From contig NZ_POUL01000004.1 of the NCBI RefSeq assembly GCF_002890895.1, forward strand, positions 124,001 to 188,000: 64,000 bases of DNA, written 5' to 3'. Origin of the DNA: Stutzerimonas stutzeri (GTDB lineage Bacteria > Pseudomonadota > Gammaproteobacteria > Pseudomonadales > Pseudomonadaceae). Below the pieces are notes generated by a model. It worked only from the letters and a program-made list of their open reading frames with translations. It had not been told where the DNA came from and made no database searches. The translations under genes were made by a program, and so were the position numbers. Of the stretch, positions 8,562 through 17,374 are shown one piece after another. Within the stretch, counting starts at the first letter, position 1. Every line of letters starts with the position of its first letter.

Positions 8562-8741
8562 ATGCTTAGGTCATCGCTCAGACGGGACATCGCGCTGGTT
8601 CTGCTGGTCAAGCTTGCGATCCTCATAACCATAAAAACGATCTGGTTCGATGCGCCCAGCACTCCGGAAAACGGTTCGGCGCGGATTGCCGAGTTTTTGC
8701 TTGATTCACGGGGTTCGATCCCTGAGGGAGGACCGAGATGA
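8562..8741 (+). CDS. cydP: Small cytochrome bd oxidase-associated protein CydP
   Basis: 59-residue single-helix protein: a positively charged start (MLRSSLRRD), one hydrophobic helix (about residues 10-25, [19 protein letters not shown]), and a polar tail. Small proteins of this shape directly upstream of cydA are named CydP (putative small subunit of cytochrome oxidase) in Pseudomonas and relatives. ATG 8562 has GGAGA 9 bases upstream. Its stop overlaps the cydA start by 4 bases (ATGA), implying translational coupling. Function beyond association with the bd oxidase is not established. Confidence 0.72.
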   Translation: MLRSSLRRDIALVLLVKLAILITIKTIWFDAPSTPENGSARIAEFLLDSRGSIPEGGPR

Positions 8742-10378
8742 TCTCGGAAAGCGTTGTCGATCTGTCACGCCTGCAGTTCGCCATGACGGCGATGTACCAC
8801 TTTCTTTTCGTGCCGCTGACCTTGGGCCTGGCCTTCCTGCTGGCCATCATGGAGTCGGTCTACGTCATGACCGGCAAGCAGGTCTACAAGGATATGACCC
8901 AGTTCTGGGGCAAGCTGTTCGGTATCAATTTCGCCCTCGGTGTCACCACCGGGCTGACCATGGAGTTCCAATTCGGCACCAACTGGGCCTACTACAGCCA
9001 CTACGTGGGTGACATCTTTGGCGCGCCGCTGGCAATCGAAGGCCTGATGGCGTTTTTCCTGGAGTCGACCTTTATCGGGCTGTTCTTCTTTGGCTGGGAT
9101 CGCCTGAGCAGGGTGCAGCATCTGGCGGTCACCTGGTTGGTGGCGCTGGGGTCGAACCTGTCGGCATTGTGGATCTTGATCGCCAACGGCTGGATGCAGA
9201 ACCCGGTGGGCTCGGAGTTCAACTTCGAAACCATGCGCATGGAACTGGTCGATTTCGGCGCGCTGCTGTTCAACCCGGTCGCCCAGGTCAAGTTCGTCCA
9301 CACGGTGTCGGCTGGTTATGTCACTGGGGCGATCTTTGTTTTGGCGATTTCGTCCTTCTATCTACTGAAGAAACGTGACCTTAGCTTCGCCCGGCGCTCG
9401 TTTGCCATCGCGGCCGTATTCGGTCTGGCTTCGACCCTCTCTGTGATCATCCTCGGTGACGAGTCCGGCTATGAGATTGGCGACGTGCAGAAGGTCAAGC
9501 TGGCGGCCATCGAGGCCGAGTGGGAAACCCACCCGGCACCGGCCGGCTTCACCCTGTTCGGTCTGCCCAATCAGCAGGAGCAGCGTACCGACTACGCGGT
9601 GAAGATTCCCTATGCGCTGGGGCTGATCGCGACGCGCTCGCTGGACGAGGAGGTCAAGGGCATCAAGCAGCTGGTCGCCGAGCACGAGTTGCGCATTCGC
9701 AACGGCATGCTTGCCTATCAGCGATTGCAAACACTCCGTAGCGGGGACAAGTCGCCACAGGCCATCGCCGCGTTCAACGAGGTCAAGCAGGACCTGGGTT
9801 ATGGCCTGCTGCTCAAGCGCTATACCGACAAGGTGGTTGACGCCAGTGATGAGCAGATCCGCCTGGCCGCGCTGGATACAATTCCCGACGTGTTCAGCCT
9901 GTTCTGGTCCTTCCGTGCGATGGTCCTGGCGGGTTTCCTCATGCTGTTGCTGTTTGGTCTGGCCAGCTGGGCTTCGATCAAGCGCAATGCCGAGAACAAA
10001 CCCTGGTTGCTCAAGTTCGCCTTGTTTAGCCTGCCGCTGCCTTGGATCGCGGCGCAGACCGGCTGGTACGTGGCTGAGCACGGCCGTCAGCCCTGGTCGA
10101 TCGCTGAGCTGCTGCCGACGCATTTGTCTGCGTCGACGTTGGCGGCGGGGGATATCTGGGGTTCGCTGGTGGCGCTGGTGGCGTTCTACACGTTGCTGTT
10201 GGTGGTGGAAATGTTCCTGATGATCCGCTTCGCCCGCCTCGGGCCAAGCAGCCTGCACACCGGCCGCTACCACTTCGAGATCGCACCGGCCACCCCCAGG
10301 CACATTCACAAGCCCCGCGACGCCGGTGCCGTACCGGCAGCAGCGAAAGACGCACCTATCGAACCGACCCCTGTGTGA
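8738..10378 (+). CDS. cydA: Cytochrome bd ubiquinol oxidase subunit I
   Basis: Inner-membrane quinol oxidase subunit carrying hemes b558, b595 and d; reduces O2 to water with high affinity. 546 residues. His21 corresponds to the E. coli His19 heme ligand, the FFLESTF helix holds the conserved Glu, and [10 protein letters not shown] carries the second heme His. The Q loop is long and E. coli-like ([16 protein letters not shown] and the [14 protein letters not shown] segment), so this is a canonical CydA and not the short-Q-loop CioA cyanide-insensitive type. GRQPW is present near residue 447. First large gene of the cydP-A-B-X-ybgE operon. Confidence 0.97.
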   Translation: MISESVVDLSRLQFAMTAMYHFLFVPLTLGLAFLLAIMESVYVMTGKQVYKDMTQFWGKLFGINFALGVTTGLTMEFQFGTNWAYYSHYVGDIFGAPLAIEGLMAFFLESTFIGLFFFGWDRLSRVQHLAVTWLVALGSNLSALWILIANGWMQNPVGSEFNFETMRMELVDFGALLFNPVAQVKFVHTVSAGYVTGAIFVLAISSFYLLKKRDLSFARRSFAIAAVFGLASTLSVIILGDESGYEIGDVQKVKLAAIEAEWETHPAPAGFTLFGLPNQQEQRTDYAVKIPYALGLIATRSLDEEVKGIKQLVAEHELRIRNGMLAYQRLQTLRSGDKSPQAIAAFNEVKQDLGYGLLLKRYTDKVVDASDEQIRLAALDTIPDVFSLFWSFRAMVLAGFLMLLLFGLASWASIKRNAENKPWLLKFALFSLPLPWIAAQTGWYVAEHGRQPWSIAELLPTHLSASTLAAGDIWGSLVALVAFYTLLLVVEMFLMIRFARLGPSSLHTGRYHFEIAPATPRHIHKPRDAGAVPAAAKDAPIEPTPV

Positions 10379-10388
10379 GGTAAACAAG

Positions 10389-11531
10389 ATGTTCGACTAC
10401 GAAGTGCTCAAACTCATCTGGTGGGTGTTGATCGGTGTGTTGCTGATCGGCTTTGCCCTGACCGACGGCTTCGACATGGGCGCCATGGCGCTGATGCCTT
10501 TCGTTGGCAAGACCGACAACGAGCGGCGCGTGGCGATCAACACCATCGCGCCGCATTGGGATGGCAACCAGGTGTGGTTCATCACCGCCGGTGGTGCGCT
10601 GTTTGCAGCCTGGCCGATGGTCTATGCAGTGGCGTTTTCCGGGCTTTACTGGGCAATGCTACTGGTGCTCTTCGCGCTGTTCTGCCGGCCGGTGGGCTTC
10701 GACTACCGTAGCAAGGTGGAAGACCCGCGCTGGCGCAGTGCCTGGGACTGGGCCCTGTTCGTCGGAGGCGCGGTGCCAGCGCTGGTGTTCGGTGTGGCCT
10801 TCGGCAACCTGTTCCTCGGCCTGCCGTTCCAGCTCGACGAGCTAATGCGGTCCAGCTATCACGGCTCGTTCTTCGAATTGCTCAACCCCTTCGCGCTGCT
10901 TTGCGGCATCGTCAGCCTGAGCATGCTCTGCGCCCATGGCGGTGCCTGGCTGATGATGCGCACTGAAGGTGCATTGGGCGAGCGCTCGCGCCTGGCAACC
11001 CGCTTGTGCGCGCTGGTATTCCTGATTGGCTTCGTCGGGGCGGGTCTGTGGCTGGCGTTCGGCATTCAGGGCTTCAACCAGCTGTCTGTCACCGATCCGG
11101 GGGCTGCACTCAACCCCTTGCTAGACAAGCAGGTGGTGCAGAGCAATGCGGGTTGGCTGGGCAACTACAGCCGCTACCCAAGCACCCAAATTGCACCAGT
11201 CGCCGGAATCCTCGGCGCGCTGATAGCGCTGCTGGGCGCCAGTCGTAACAGCGGCGGGGTGAGCTTTCTCGGTACCAGTCTGATGATTGTCGGCAGCATC
11301 TGCACCGCCGGCTTCGCCCTGTTCCCCTTTGTCTTCCCGTCGAGTCTCGATCCGGCCTCCAGCCTTACCCTGTGGGACGCCGTATCGAGCTACAAGACGC
11401 TGGGCATCATGTTCGTGGTGGTTTGCATCTTCGTGCCGCTGATCCTCTGCTACACGCTGTGGAGCTATGTCCGCATGTGGGGGAGGCTCAACGATCAGAC
11501 CATCAACGCCAACCCGCACGGCTTGTATTGA
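10389..11531 (+). CDS. cydB: Cytochrome bd ubiquinol oxidase subunit II
   Basis: 380-residue polytopic partner of CydA, almost exactly the E. coli length. The diagnostic TDGFDMG motif lies at about residues 22-28, followed by HWDGNQVW. The start is ATG 10389, 8 bases after the end of cydA, with GAGG overlapping the cydA stop. An in-frame upstream extension overlapping cydA has no support. Even spacing with cydA, cydX and ybgE indicates one transcript. Confidence 0.97.
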   Translation: MFDYEVLKLIWWVLIGVLLIGFALTDGFDMGAMALMPFVGKTDNERRVAINTIAPHWDGNQVWFITAGGALFAAWPMVYAVAFSGLYWAMLLVLFALFCRPVGFDYRSKVEDPRWRSAWDWALFVGGAVPALVFGVAFGNLFLGLPFQLDELMRSSYHGSFFELLNPFALLCGIVSLSMLCAHGGAWLMMRTEGALGERSRLATRLCALVFLIGFVGAGLWLAFGIQGFNQLSVTDPGAALNPLLDKQVVQSNAGWLGNYSRYPSTQIAPVAGILGALIALLGASRNSGGVSFLGTSLMIVGSICTAGFALFPFVFPSSLDPASSLTLWDAVSSYKTLGIMFVVVCIFVPLILCYTLWSYVRMWGRLNDQTINANPHGLY

Positions 11532-11586
11532 CCCTATGGCCAGGCGCCAACGCGTCTGGCCAGAACGACCCTACGGAGAAATCATC

Positions 11587-11712
11587 ATGTGGTACTTCAC
11601 CTGGATTCTCGGCGTACTGCTGGCTTGCAGCTTCGGGATCATCAGCGCGCTCTGGTTCGAAGCGACCCAAGACCTCGATGCGGAGCCAGGCCGTGATCGG
11701 CTCGGTCAATAG
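11587..11712 (+). CDS. cydX: Cytochrome bd oxidase small subunit CydX
   Basis: 41-residue single-pass subunit needed for bd oxidase stability. The sequence starts MWYFTWILGVLLACSFG, the family signature, with the helix covering residues 3-25 and an acidic tail. CGGAG sits 8 bases upstream of ATG 11587. Confidence 0.93.
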   Translation: MWYFTWILGVLLACSFGIISALWFEATQDLDAEPGRDRLGQ

Positions 11713-11986
11713 CATTCTCTACCGCAGGCCCGGCTGCGTGCTCTCGCTGCTGCTGGCCTCGCCGCTGGCCCTGCTGTTGCTGATTCACCCCGCGGTGATG
11801 CTCGACGGAGCAGGTAGTTACAACCACGCACAGCTGATGCTGGTGATGTGGGGCATATCAGCGGGCTTCATTCATGGCGTCGGCTTCGTGCCGCAGCATT
11901 GGCTATGGCGCCTGCTATTCCATCCAGCGGCCGCCTGGCTGCTGATGGGGCTTGGCTACCTGATCCTGTGGCGGGCGCAGCAGTAG
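11678..11986 (+). CDS. ybgE: Cyd operon protein YbgE
   Basis: 102-residue membrane protein with three hydrophobic helices, last in the cyd operon as in E. coli (97 residues there). It has HP..ML..AGSYNHAQLMLVMWG and HGVGFVP segments typical of the family. The preferred start, ATG 11678, overlaps cydX by 35 bases in another frame; a GTG at 11694 is an alternative. No clear Shine-Dalgarno, so coupling to cydX translation is likely. Role in the oxidase complex is unknown. Confidence 0.8.
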   Translation: MRSQAVIGSVNSILYRRPGCVLSLLLASPLALLLLIHPAVMLDGAGSYNHAQLMLVMWGISAGFIHGVGFVPQHWLWRLLFHPAAAWLLMGLGYLILWRAQQ

Positions 11987-12069
11987 CGCGGCGGGCCGAT
12001 CTGCCACGGCGGCACAGTTCTTTGCAACCGTTTCGGCTTATTCAGAGGAGCAATACGTGAACGCAACCG

Positions 12070-12510
12070 TTGAACTCACTCCTTACCAGCAACTGGGCGG
12101 CGATACGCCAGCTGGTCGACCGCTTCTATGACGTCATGCTCAGCGAGCCCAGCATCGAGACAGTGCGCGACATGCACCGCGCGGATACCACTCAAATTCG
12201 CGAGCGGCTCTTCGACTTTCTCTCCGGATGGCTGGGCGGACCTTCCCGCTTCACTGAAAAGCACGGTCATCCGCGGCTGCGAATGCGACATCGCTTCTTC
12301 CAGATAGGTGAGGCCGAGCGCGACCAGTGGATGCTGTGCATGCGCCAAGCATTGGCAGAGATCACCATGGACGCCACCCTGAGGGTTCGCCTCGAGCAGG
12401 CGATCATGCAAATGGCCGAGATGCTGCGCAACGATGCGCCACGTACTTGCGATGGTGGCGGCTTCGGTTGCTCGGCCTTGACGCCTGGGGGCGAGCGCTG
12501 TGGGCGTTGA
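12070..12510 (+). CDS. Truncated haemoglobin (group II), apparent N-terminal frameshift
   Basis: 2/2 globin: from residue 13 the frame matches group II truncated haemoglobins (RQLVDRFYDVM helix B, FLSGWLGGP with the distal-pocket Trp, KHGHPRLRMRH with proximal His, EAERDQWMLCM). The expected helix A motif, TPYQQLGG, is present but in another frame: GTG 12057, with GAGGAG 6 bases upstream, reads NATVELTPYQQLGGDT and then stops after the shift. The junction GGCGGCGATACGC looks like a loss of about 5 bases (or 2 lost, 1 gained). So either the gene is broken, the assembly has an error, or translation begins at the weak TTG 12070. It follows the cyd operon, fitting an O2/NO role. Confidence 0.7.
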   Translation: MNSLLTSNWAAIRQLVDRFYDVMLSEPSIETVRDMHRADTTQIRERLFDFLSGWLGGPSRFTEKHGHPRLRMRHRFFQIGEAERDQWMLCMRQALAEITMDATLRVRLEQAIMQMAEMLRNDAPRTCDGGGFGCSALTPGGERCGR

Positions 12511-12524
12511 ACAGCGGGACAATC

Positions 12525-13100
12525 ATGGCTGAGCGTTGGGATATCAGGTTGCGCCTGCTGCACTGGGCCGTCGCCCTGACCGCGATGTTCCAGCAGTTAA
12601 GCAGCTTGTGGATGTCCGATCCTGGTAGCCAATACCTGTTTCCCTGGCATCGGTTGGTCGGCATGCTGGCGGCACTGATCGTGCTGTTGTTCTGGCTTTA
12701 CAGCTATGCCGTGTACGACCTGCAGCGCTTGTTTCCGTGGGGGCGCGACGGGCGCCGTATGGTGTTGCGTGAGGGTATTGACCTGGTGCACGGCAAGTTG
12801 CCGCCAAGCGGCCCGCGTCGTGGGCTTTCCAGCTTCGGGCATGGGCTGGGCCTGCTGGCACTCAGCGGCTGTGCAGCTACCGGTATGGTTCTGTTCGCGA
12901 TGATCCCACCCGGGCACGTCGGCCCACCAGCCGATGGTTTGGCGTTCACACGCTACACCTTGCAGCATAAATTCTTCGGCCAGCTGCTCTGGTACTACTG
13001 GTATGGCCACGTAATGTTCGCTGTGGTCCACCAACTCAGAGGCGATAACCTGTTAGGGGCGATCTTCGGTTTGGGCCGAGAAAATCACCGCGACGGATGA
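12525..13100 (+). CDS. Cytochrome b561-type membrane protein
   Basis: 191-residue inner-membrane di-heme b cytochrome with four predicted helices. Heme-ligand histidines are placed as in the b561 family: LRLLHWAV in helix 1, FPWHRLVG in helix 2, and HKFFGQLLWYYWYGHVMF followed by HQL in the last part. It starts 15 bases after the globin gene, at ATG 12525. Partners would be quinol or a periplasmic electron donor; none can be read from the sequence. Co-location with bd oxidase and globin suggests respiratory electron transfer. Confidence 0.8.
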   Translation: MAERWDIRLRLLHWAVALTAMFQQLSSLWMSDPGSQYLFPWHRLVGMLAALIVLLFWLYSYAVYDLQRLFPWGRDGRRMVLREGIDLVHGKLPPSGPRRGLSSFGHGLGLLALSGCAATGMVLFAMIPPGHVGPPADGLAFTRYTLQHKFFGQLLWYYWYGHVMFAVVHQLRGDNLLGAIFGLGRENHRDG

Positions 13101-13136
13101 TCAACTGTGAGTTGAAGTGCAGGTCGCGCAGACGTT

Positions 13137-13168
13137 TTGCCGCAGCTAGTCGGTCACATTTGCGGCAA
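13137..13168 (+). repeat. 8-bp inverted repeat between cytochrome b and NlpC/P60 genes
   Basis: TTGCCGCA (13137-13144) and TGCGGCAA (13161-13168) with a 16-base spacer. It may be a weak terminator or an operator; no T-run. Confidence 0.35.
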
Positions 13169-13237
13169 TAGAATTTGCTCATCGGAGCGACCGCAGGCAT
13201 AGTTTCGCCACTTTCGACTTCCCGACCTGTCAGTGCC

Positions 13238-13885
13238 ATGCGCCAACGCCTCGCACCCCTGTTGCCCTTTGCTCTCATTACGCTGTTGGCGGCCTGTGCC
13301 GCGCAGCCGGAGCAGACTGAAAGTCCGCTGCTGTCGCAGGAGTTCCAGTTCGATTTCCCGGTCGAGATAGCAGAGGCTGATGCCGACTCTCAAGCCGTAA
13401 CAGACGAACCCACCGAGCAGCAACTTCGTGAACTCGCCGATGACGAGAGCTACGAGTTGCCAGCTCTGGCCGATAGCGTGCTTGAGCGCGGCTTCACGCT
13501 GGTGGGCACCCCGTACCGCTACGGTGGCAGCTCCACGAAAACCGGCTTTGATTGCAGTGGTTTCGTCAGTTTTCTGTTTCGCAAGGAGGCCGGCATCGAG
13601 CTGCCACGCTCTACCCGCGAAATGATCAATTTGGAAGCACCGAAGATCAAACGCAGCGAGCTGGAGCCGGGCGACGTGGTCTTTTTCAACAACCGTGGGC
13701 GCGGTCAGGTCAGCCATGCCGGTATCTACATCGGCGGTGACCGGTTCATTCACTCGTCCAGTAGTCGCAGCGGCGGCGTTCGCGTCGACAGCCTTGATGA
13801 CAAGTACTGGCGTTCCAGCTTCATGCAAGCCAAGCGCGTCCTGGTCCTTGCCCATAACTCAAGCGCTGTTTCCAGTCATCACTGA
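13238..13885 (+). CDS. NlpC/P60 family lipoprotein, copy 1
   Basis: 215-residue lipoprotein with signal peptide and lipobox LLAAC at about residues 17-21, then a low-complexity acidic linker, then an NlpC/P60 cysteine-peptidase domain. Catalytic residues are visible: Cys in FDCSGFVSF, His in VSHAGIYIG and a third polar residue at RFIHSSS. Such enzymes cut D-Glu/L-lysine or DAP bonds in murein stem peptides (MepS/Spr-like). An in-frame start at 13175 would place the signal peptide internally and was rejected. A second copy follows 83 bases downstream. Confidence 0.9.
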   Translation: MRQRLAPLLPFALITLLAACAAQPEQTESPLLSQEFQFDFPVEIAEADADSQAVTDEPTEQQLRELADDESYELPALADSVLERGFTLVGTPYRYGGSSTKTGFDCSGFVSFLFRKEAGIELPRSTREMINLEAPKIKRSELEPGDVVFFNNRGRGQVSHAGIYIGGDRFIHSSSSRSGGVRVDSLDDKYWRSSFMQAKRVLVLAHNSSAVSSHH

Positions 13886-13968
13886 GTGCTGAGATAGATC
13901 TGCATCGGGCTTGCATCCATTTCTGCATGCCGGCAGAGTGATGGCTCATTTGCCTGGACTGCTCTGCC

Positions 13969-14499
13969 ATGCCTCTTCTGGCTCGTTCTATAGCTGTTCT
14001 GCTGACTGCGATACTGCTTTCTGCCTGTTCCAGCCAAGCGCCGGTCGAACCGGTAGTCGTCGCGCCTTTGCCAACAACGCATGAGTTTCCCGGCACTGCT
14101 GAAGACGTATTGTTCACGGCTCTGGGACTGGTGGGTACGCCGTATCGCTACGGCGGCAATTCCCCTGATGGCGGCTTCGATTGCAGTGGTCTGATTACCT
14201 ACGTCTACCGAGGCGCAGCCGGCGTTGCATTACCGCGTACGACTCGCGAGATGAACGCCATGCGGGGCGCTACCATCAGGCGTGATGCCTTGAAAGCAGG
14301 TGACCTGCTGTTCTTTGCCACCAGCGGCGGGCGTCGTGTCAGTCACGCGGCCATCTACGTCGGCGAAGGGCGTTTCGTCCATGCACCTTCAACCGGCGGA
14401 ACGGTACGCCTGGACAGCCTTTCCAACAGCTATTGGCAGAAGAGCTACCTCAGCGCCAAGCGCGTGCTGGACGGTGACCGTCTCGCTCAAAACCCCTAA
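13969..14499 (+). CDS. NlpC/P60 family lipoprotein, copy 2
   Basis: 176-residue paralogue of the preceding gene, with a short signal peptide and lipobox LLSAC (about residues 16-20), then the NlpC/P60 domain: FDCSGLITY (catalytic Cys), VSHAAIYVG (His) and RFVHAPS. Shared GTPYRYGG and STREM/TTREM segments show tandem duplication, although the linker is much shorter than in copy 1. Likely a periplasmic murein endopeptidase. Confidence 0.9.
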   Translation: MPLLARSIAVLLTAILLSACSSQAPVEPVVVAPLPTTHEFPGTAEDVLFTALGLVGTPYRYGGNSPDGGFDCSGLITYVYRGAAGVALPRTTREMNAMRGATIRRDALKAGDLLFFATSGGRRVSHAAIYVGEGRFVHAPSTGGTVRLDSLSNSYWQKSYLSAKRVLDGDRLAQNP

Positions 14500-14603
14500 C
14501 GCTGGCGGGAGTCGAACATGATAGGCGCCGGCATTTACTTTCTCTGCTCCCCGCGACGCCGAGCTGGTGCGGATTTCAGGCGCTGCGAGTAGGAGGTCGT
14601 TAG

Positions 14604-14924
14604 ATGGCGCCACTCCTGCGTTTGCCTGACCAGCCTGAAGTGTGCGAGCTGTGCCTGCGGCAGGCGCCTTTGACCCGCCATCACCTGATTCCCAAGGCCT
14701 TGCACGGCAAGACCTATATCCGAAAGCGCTTCCCTCGTGAGGAGCGTATTACCGCCACGCTGTGGGTCTGCCGGCCCTGCCACAACCAGATCCATCGCCT
14801 GTTTACAGAAAAGGAGCTGGCGCTCAGCTTCAACAGTCGCGACGCGTTGCTGGCCGATGCTCGGCTGCGCACCTTCGTTGACTGGTTGTCGGCCAAGCCT
14901 GCCGGCTTCGTGCCACGCCATTAA
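14604..14924 (+). CDS. HNH endonuclease-like protein
   Basis: 106-residue protein with an HNH-type zinc-knuckle fold: CELC, then TRHHLIPK (the catalytic HH), then CRPCHNQIH, giving two CxxC pairs that hold zinc and the N/H of the HNH triad. ATG 14604 has AGGAGG 9 bases upstream. Stand-alone small HNH proteins like this are common in Pseudomonas and their substrate is unknown; there is no restriction or phage gene nearby. Confidence 0.8.
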   Translation: MAPLLRLPDQPEVCELCLRQAPLTRHHLIPKALHGKTYIRKRFPREERITATLWVCRPCHNQIHRLFTEKELALSFNSRDALLADARLRTFVDWLSAKPAGFVPRH

Positions 14925-14957
14925 ACGGCTGCCAAGCCACACCCGTGCGGCGGAATA

Positions 14958-14988
14958 ATTCGAAATATCTTCGAATTGACATTTGTCA
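14958..14988 (+). repeat. Two adjacent inverted repeats upstream of nhaD
   Basis: ATTCGAA (14958-14964) / TTCGAAT (14970-14976), and immediately after it TGACATTTGTCA (14977-14988). The TTGACA within the second one could be a -35 box. They look like operator half-sites, but no regulator is assigned. Confidence 0.5.
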
Positions 14989-15084
14989 GGTGTCGAATTG
15001 TCGCACTTTGGCTATGATCGGCGCCCCAACTTCTCGGGTGCGCATCCGCGCACGAACCGTCCCTCCTTATCCGTTAGGTGCCCC

Positions 15085-16350
15085 ATGCCTGAAATACTTC
15101 AGTACGTGCTGATCGGCCTCGCCGTGGCCGCTCTGCTCGGTGTCGTTCTTGAAGAAATTACCCATGTAAACAAAGCCAAGGTCACGCTGTTCTTCGGTAC
15201 CTTAGCGTGGATGCTGCTGTTCATCTTTTCCCCGCACGGCGCCGAACGCGACCTGGTGCTCACCAGCCTCAACGAAAACATCGCGGAGATTGCCGGGCTG
15301 TGGATCTTTCTGGTGGCGGCGATGACCTTTGTCGCCTACCTGAACAAGAAAGGCCTGATTGAGAACCTGATCTACCTGGTTTTGCCAAAGCGGATCAGCG
15401 AGCGGCAGCTGCTGTTCCTGACGGCGACGTTCTGCTTTGTGTTCTCCTCGCTGGCGGACAACATTACCGCGACGCTGGTCTCCATCACGTTGATCATGTC
15501 GCTCAAGCTCAGCGCTGAGAAGACCATCAAATACGCGGCGTTGGTGGTGTTTGCCGTGAACTCCGGCGGCGTGGCGCTGATCACCGGTGACGTCACGACC
15601 CTGATGATCTTCCTAGCCGGCAAGGTACAGATCCTGCAGTTGCTGCTGCTGGCGCTCCCGGCTTTTCTGGCGGTCATGCTGCTAGCGGCGATGCTCTCGC
15701 TGGGCATGAGCGGGCAGGTCGTGGTGGAGAGCCATCGCACCGATGTACGCCGGGTCGACATTGCCATCGCACTGATCTTTCTCGGCACAATCCTGTGCAC
15801 CATCGCTGGCAACTTCTTCTTCCAGATTCCGCCCGTGCTGACCTTCCTGACCGGGTTGTCGATCATGTTTCTGGTGGCGCGCTTCTTCAGCGACGACATC
15901 GAAACCGATCCGATTCTGGAATACGTCCGTCAGGTTGAGTTCGAGACCTTACTGTTCTTCCTCGGCATCCTGCTGCTGGTCGGCATGCTCAAGGAAATCC
16001 ATGTGCTCGACGGCCTGGTGCGTATCTATGACCAGGTGCCCGCCGTGGGCGCCAACTACCTGATGGGCATCCTGTCGGCCGCGATCGACAACGTACCGCT
16101 GACCGCAGCACTGCTGAAGTCCGGACTTGAAATGGGCATCGCCGAGTGGATGGTTCTGACTTACGCGGTGGGCGTCGGTGGTTCGCTGCTGGTCATCGGT
16201 TCAGCAGCCGGCATCGTGGCCATGAGCAAAGTGCCGGGGCTGACCTTCGGTAGCTACCTCAAATACAGCCTGTACCTGTTCGTTGCATTCAATCTCGGCT
16301 TCGCTGGCGTGTATCTGACCGGGCTTGCTGTGGCAGGCGCGGTGGGCTGA
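15085..16350 (+). CDS. nhaD: Sodium:proton antiporter NhaD
   Basis: 421-residue inner-membrane antiporter with about 11-12 hydrophobic helices, exporting Na+ (and Li+) in exchange for protons. Typical NhaD segments are visible: SSLADNITATLVSITLI, NSGGVALITGDVTT and SAAIDNVPLTAALL, the last with the charged Asp in a helix. ATG 15085 with AGGTG 6 bases upstream was chosen over an in-frame start at 14983 that would add a non-hydrophobic extension through the promoter region. A 9-bp hairpin separates it from the convergent metallophosphoesterase gene. Confidence 0.92.
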   Translation: MPEILQYVLIGLAVAALLGVVLEEITHVNKAKVTLFFGTLAWMLLFIFSPHGAERDLVLTSLNENIAEIAGLWIFLVAAMTFVAYLNKKGLIENLIYLVLPKRISERQLLFLTATFCFVFSSLADNITATLVSITLIMSLKLSAEKTIKYAALVVFAVNSGGVALITGDVTTLMIFLAGKVQILQLLLLALPAFLAVMLLAAMLSLGMSGQVVVESHRTDVRRVDIAIALIFLGTILCTIAGNFFFQIPPVLTFLTGLSIMFLVARFFSDDIETDPILEYVRQVEFETLLFFLGILLLVGMLKEIHVLDGLVRIYDQVPAVGANYLMGILSAAIDNVPLTAALLKSGLEMGIAEWMVLTYAVGVGGSLLVIGSAAGIVAMSKVPGLTFGSYLKYSLYLFVAFNLGFAGVYLTGLAVAGAVG

Positions 16351-16366
16351 ACCGCGCTCGGGTCGC

Positions 16367-16395
16367 AGCAGCTCATAACCGCCGGGTGAGCTGCT
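16367..16395. terminator. Hairpin between convergent nhaD and metallophosphoesterase genes
   Basis: AGCAGCTCA (16367-16375) / TGAGCTGCT (16387-16395), 9-bp perfect stem, 11-base loop, no strong T-run. Its position suggests a bidirectional terminator. Confidence 0.5.
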
Positions 16396-16399
16396 TCGC

Positions 16400-17203
16400 T
16401 CACCAATGCAGGTTGAAGTGCGATCCGAGCACGAACTGATCATCGAGCAAATCCCAGCGCTCGACACAGACCTTCTTGTCCGCGCCCGGGTGCAGCTTCA
16501 ACCGATTGAACGAGTTTGGGGAGGTGCCGCGTACGCGTGATGAGAGGGTGGTGCCTGCCTGGACCATCCAGATCTCGCGAGACAGCGCGGTGTACTGCTT
16601 GGACAAGGGCAATACATAGGGCAGGTGGATGTGCCCGCCCATTACCAGGTCCAAGCCTTCATCGGCCCAGCGGTGCAGCGCATTATCTGCGTTGTGCTGC
16701 AGGTTGCTCAGATCGCTCAGCACCATCGCGCCGAAGGGCTGGTGCGCCACTACGATACGGATCTTGTTCGGGTCGCTCTGCTTGAGGCGCCGGGCAACCG
16801 CTTGCACCTGCTCGTCGGTCACCAGTCCATCCTTGTGGCGCCTGGGGTGGGTGGTGTTTAGGCCGATGACCAGCATCTCGTCGTTTTCGAAGGTCGGCTC
16901 CAGATCGTCACCAAAGTGGCGACGGTAGTTGCGGTAGGGCATGAACAAACGCGCAAAGACGTTATACAGCGGGATGTCATGGTTCCCCGGGATCACCAGC
17001 GCCTTCGGGATGCCATGCCCATGCAGGCGCTGCACGAAGGCCTGAGCATCGGCGAACTGCCCGGCCCTGGCGCGCTGCGTGATGTCGCCGGAAAAGATCA
17101 GCAGGTCCGCGCCGTGCTCGCGCACGTGGTCTTCCATGGCTTGCACGACGGCGGCCTGTTCGGTGCCGAAGTGAGTATCGGAGATCTGCACGATGCTGGT
17201 CAT
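16400..17203 (-). CDS. Calcineurin-like metallophosphoesterase
   Basis: 267-residue cytosolic dinuclear-metal phosphoesterase. All five signature motifs are present in order: SDTHFG (D9, H11), FSGDITQ, PGNHD, AHQPF and GGHIHLP. The domain layout resembles CpdA (cAMP phosphodiesterase) and Icc-like enzymes, but the sequence does not let me assign the substrate. ATG at 17203 precedes the first motif directly. It stands alone, with the cobalamin riboswitch transcribed divergently about 170 bases away. Confidence 0.85.
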   Translation of the reverse strand: MTSIVQISDTHFGTEQAAVVQAMEDHVREHGADLLIFSGDITQRARAGQFADAQAFVQRLHGHGIPKALVIPGNHDIPLYNVFARLFMPYRNYRRHFGDDLEPTFENDEMLVIGLNTTHPRRHKDGLVTDEQVQAVARRLKQSDPNKIRIVVAHQPFGAMVLSDLSNLQHNADNALHRWADEGLDLVMGGHIHLPYVLPLSKQYTALSREIWMVQAGTTLSSRVRGTSPNSFNRLKLHPGADKKVCVERWDLLDDQFVLGSHFNLHW

Positions 17204-17374
17204 GGGTGGCTGTCTTCTCGTCTGATGTCTGTGACGGGTGGCATTGTTGCATTCGAAGCCAATCGGCGCCCGGCGTTCCGGTAAATCGCAAGCAGCGCTC
17301 CCGAAACCTGTTCTGGCTCGGGTCCTGATCGCTTTCGGTTGCGCTGCGCAGGGCCTTGGACTACCCTCCGCGCT

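Noticed and set aside
14604..14924. HNH protein as part of a restriction or mobile element
   Set aside because: No methylase, integrase, intron or phage gene is adjacent; it is a stand-alone small HNH protein.
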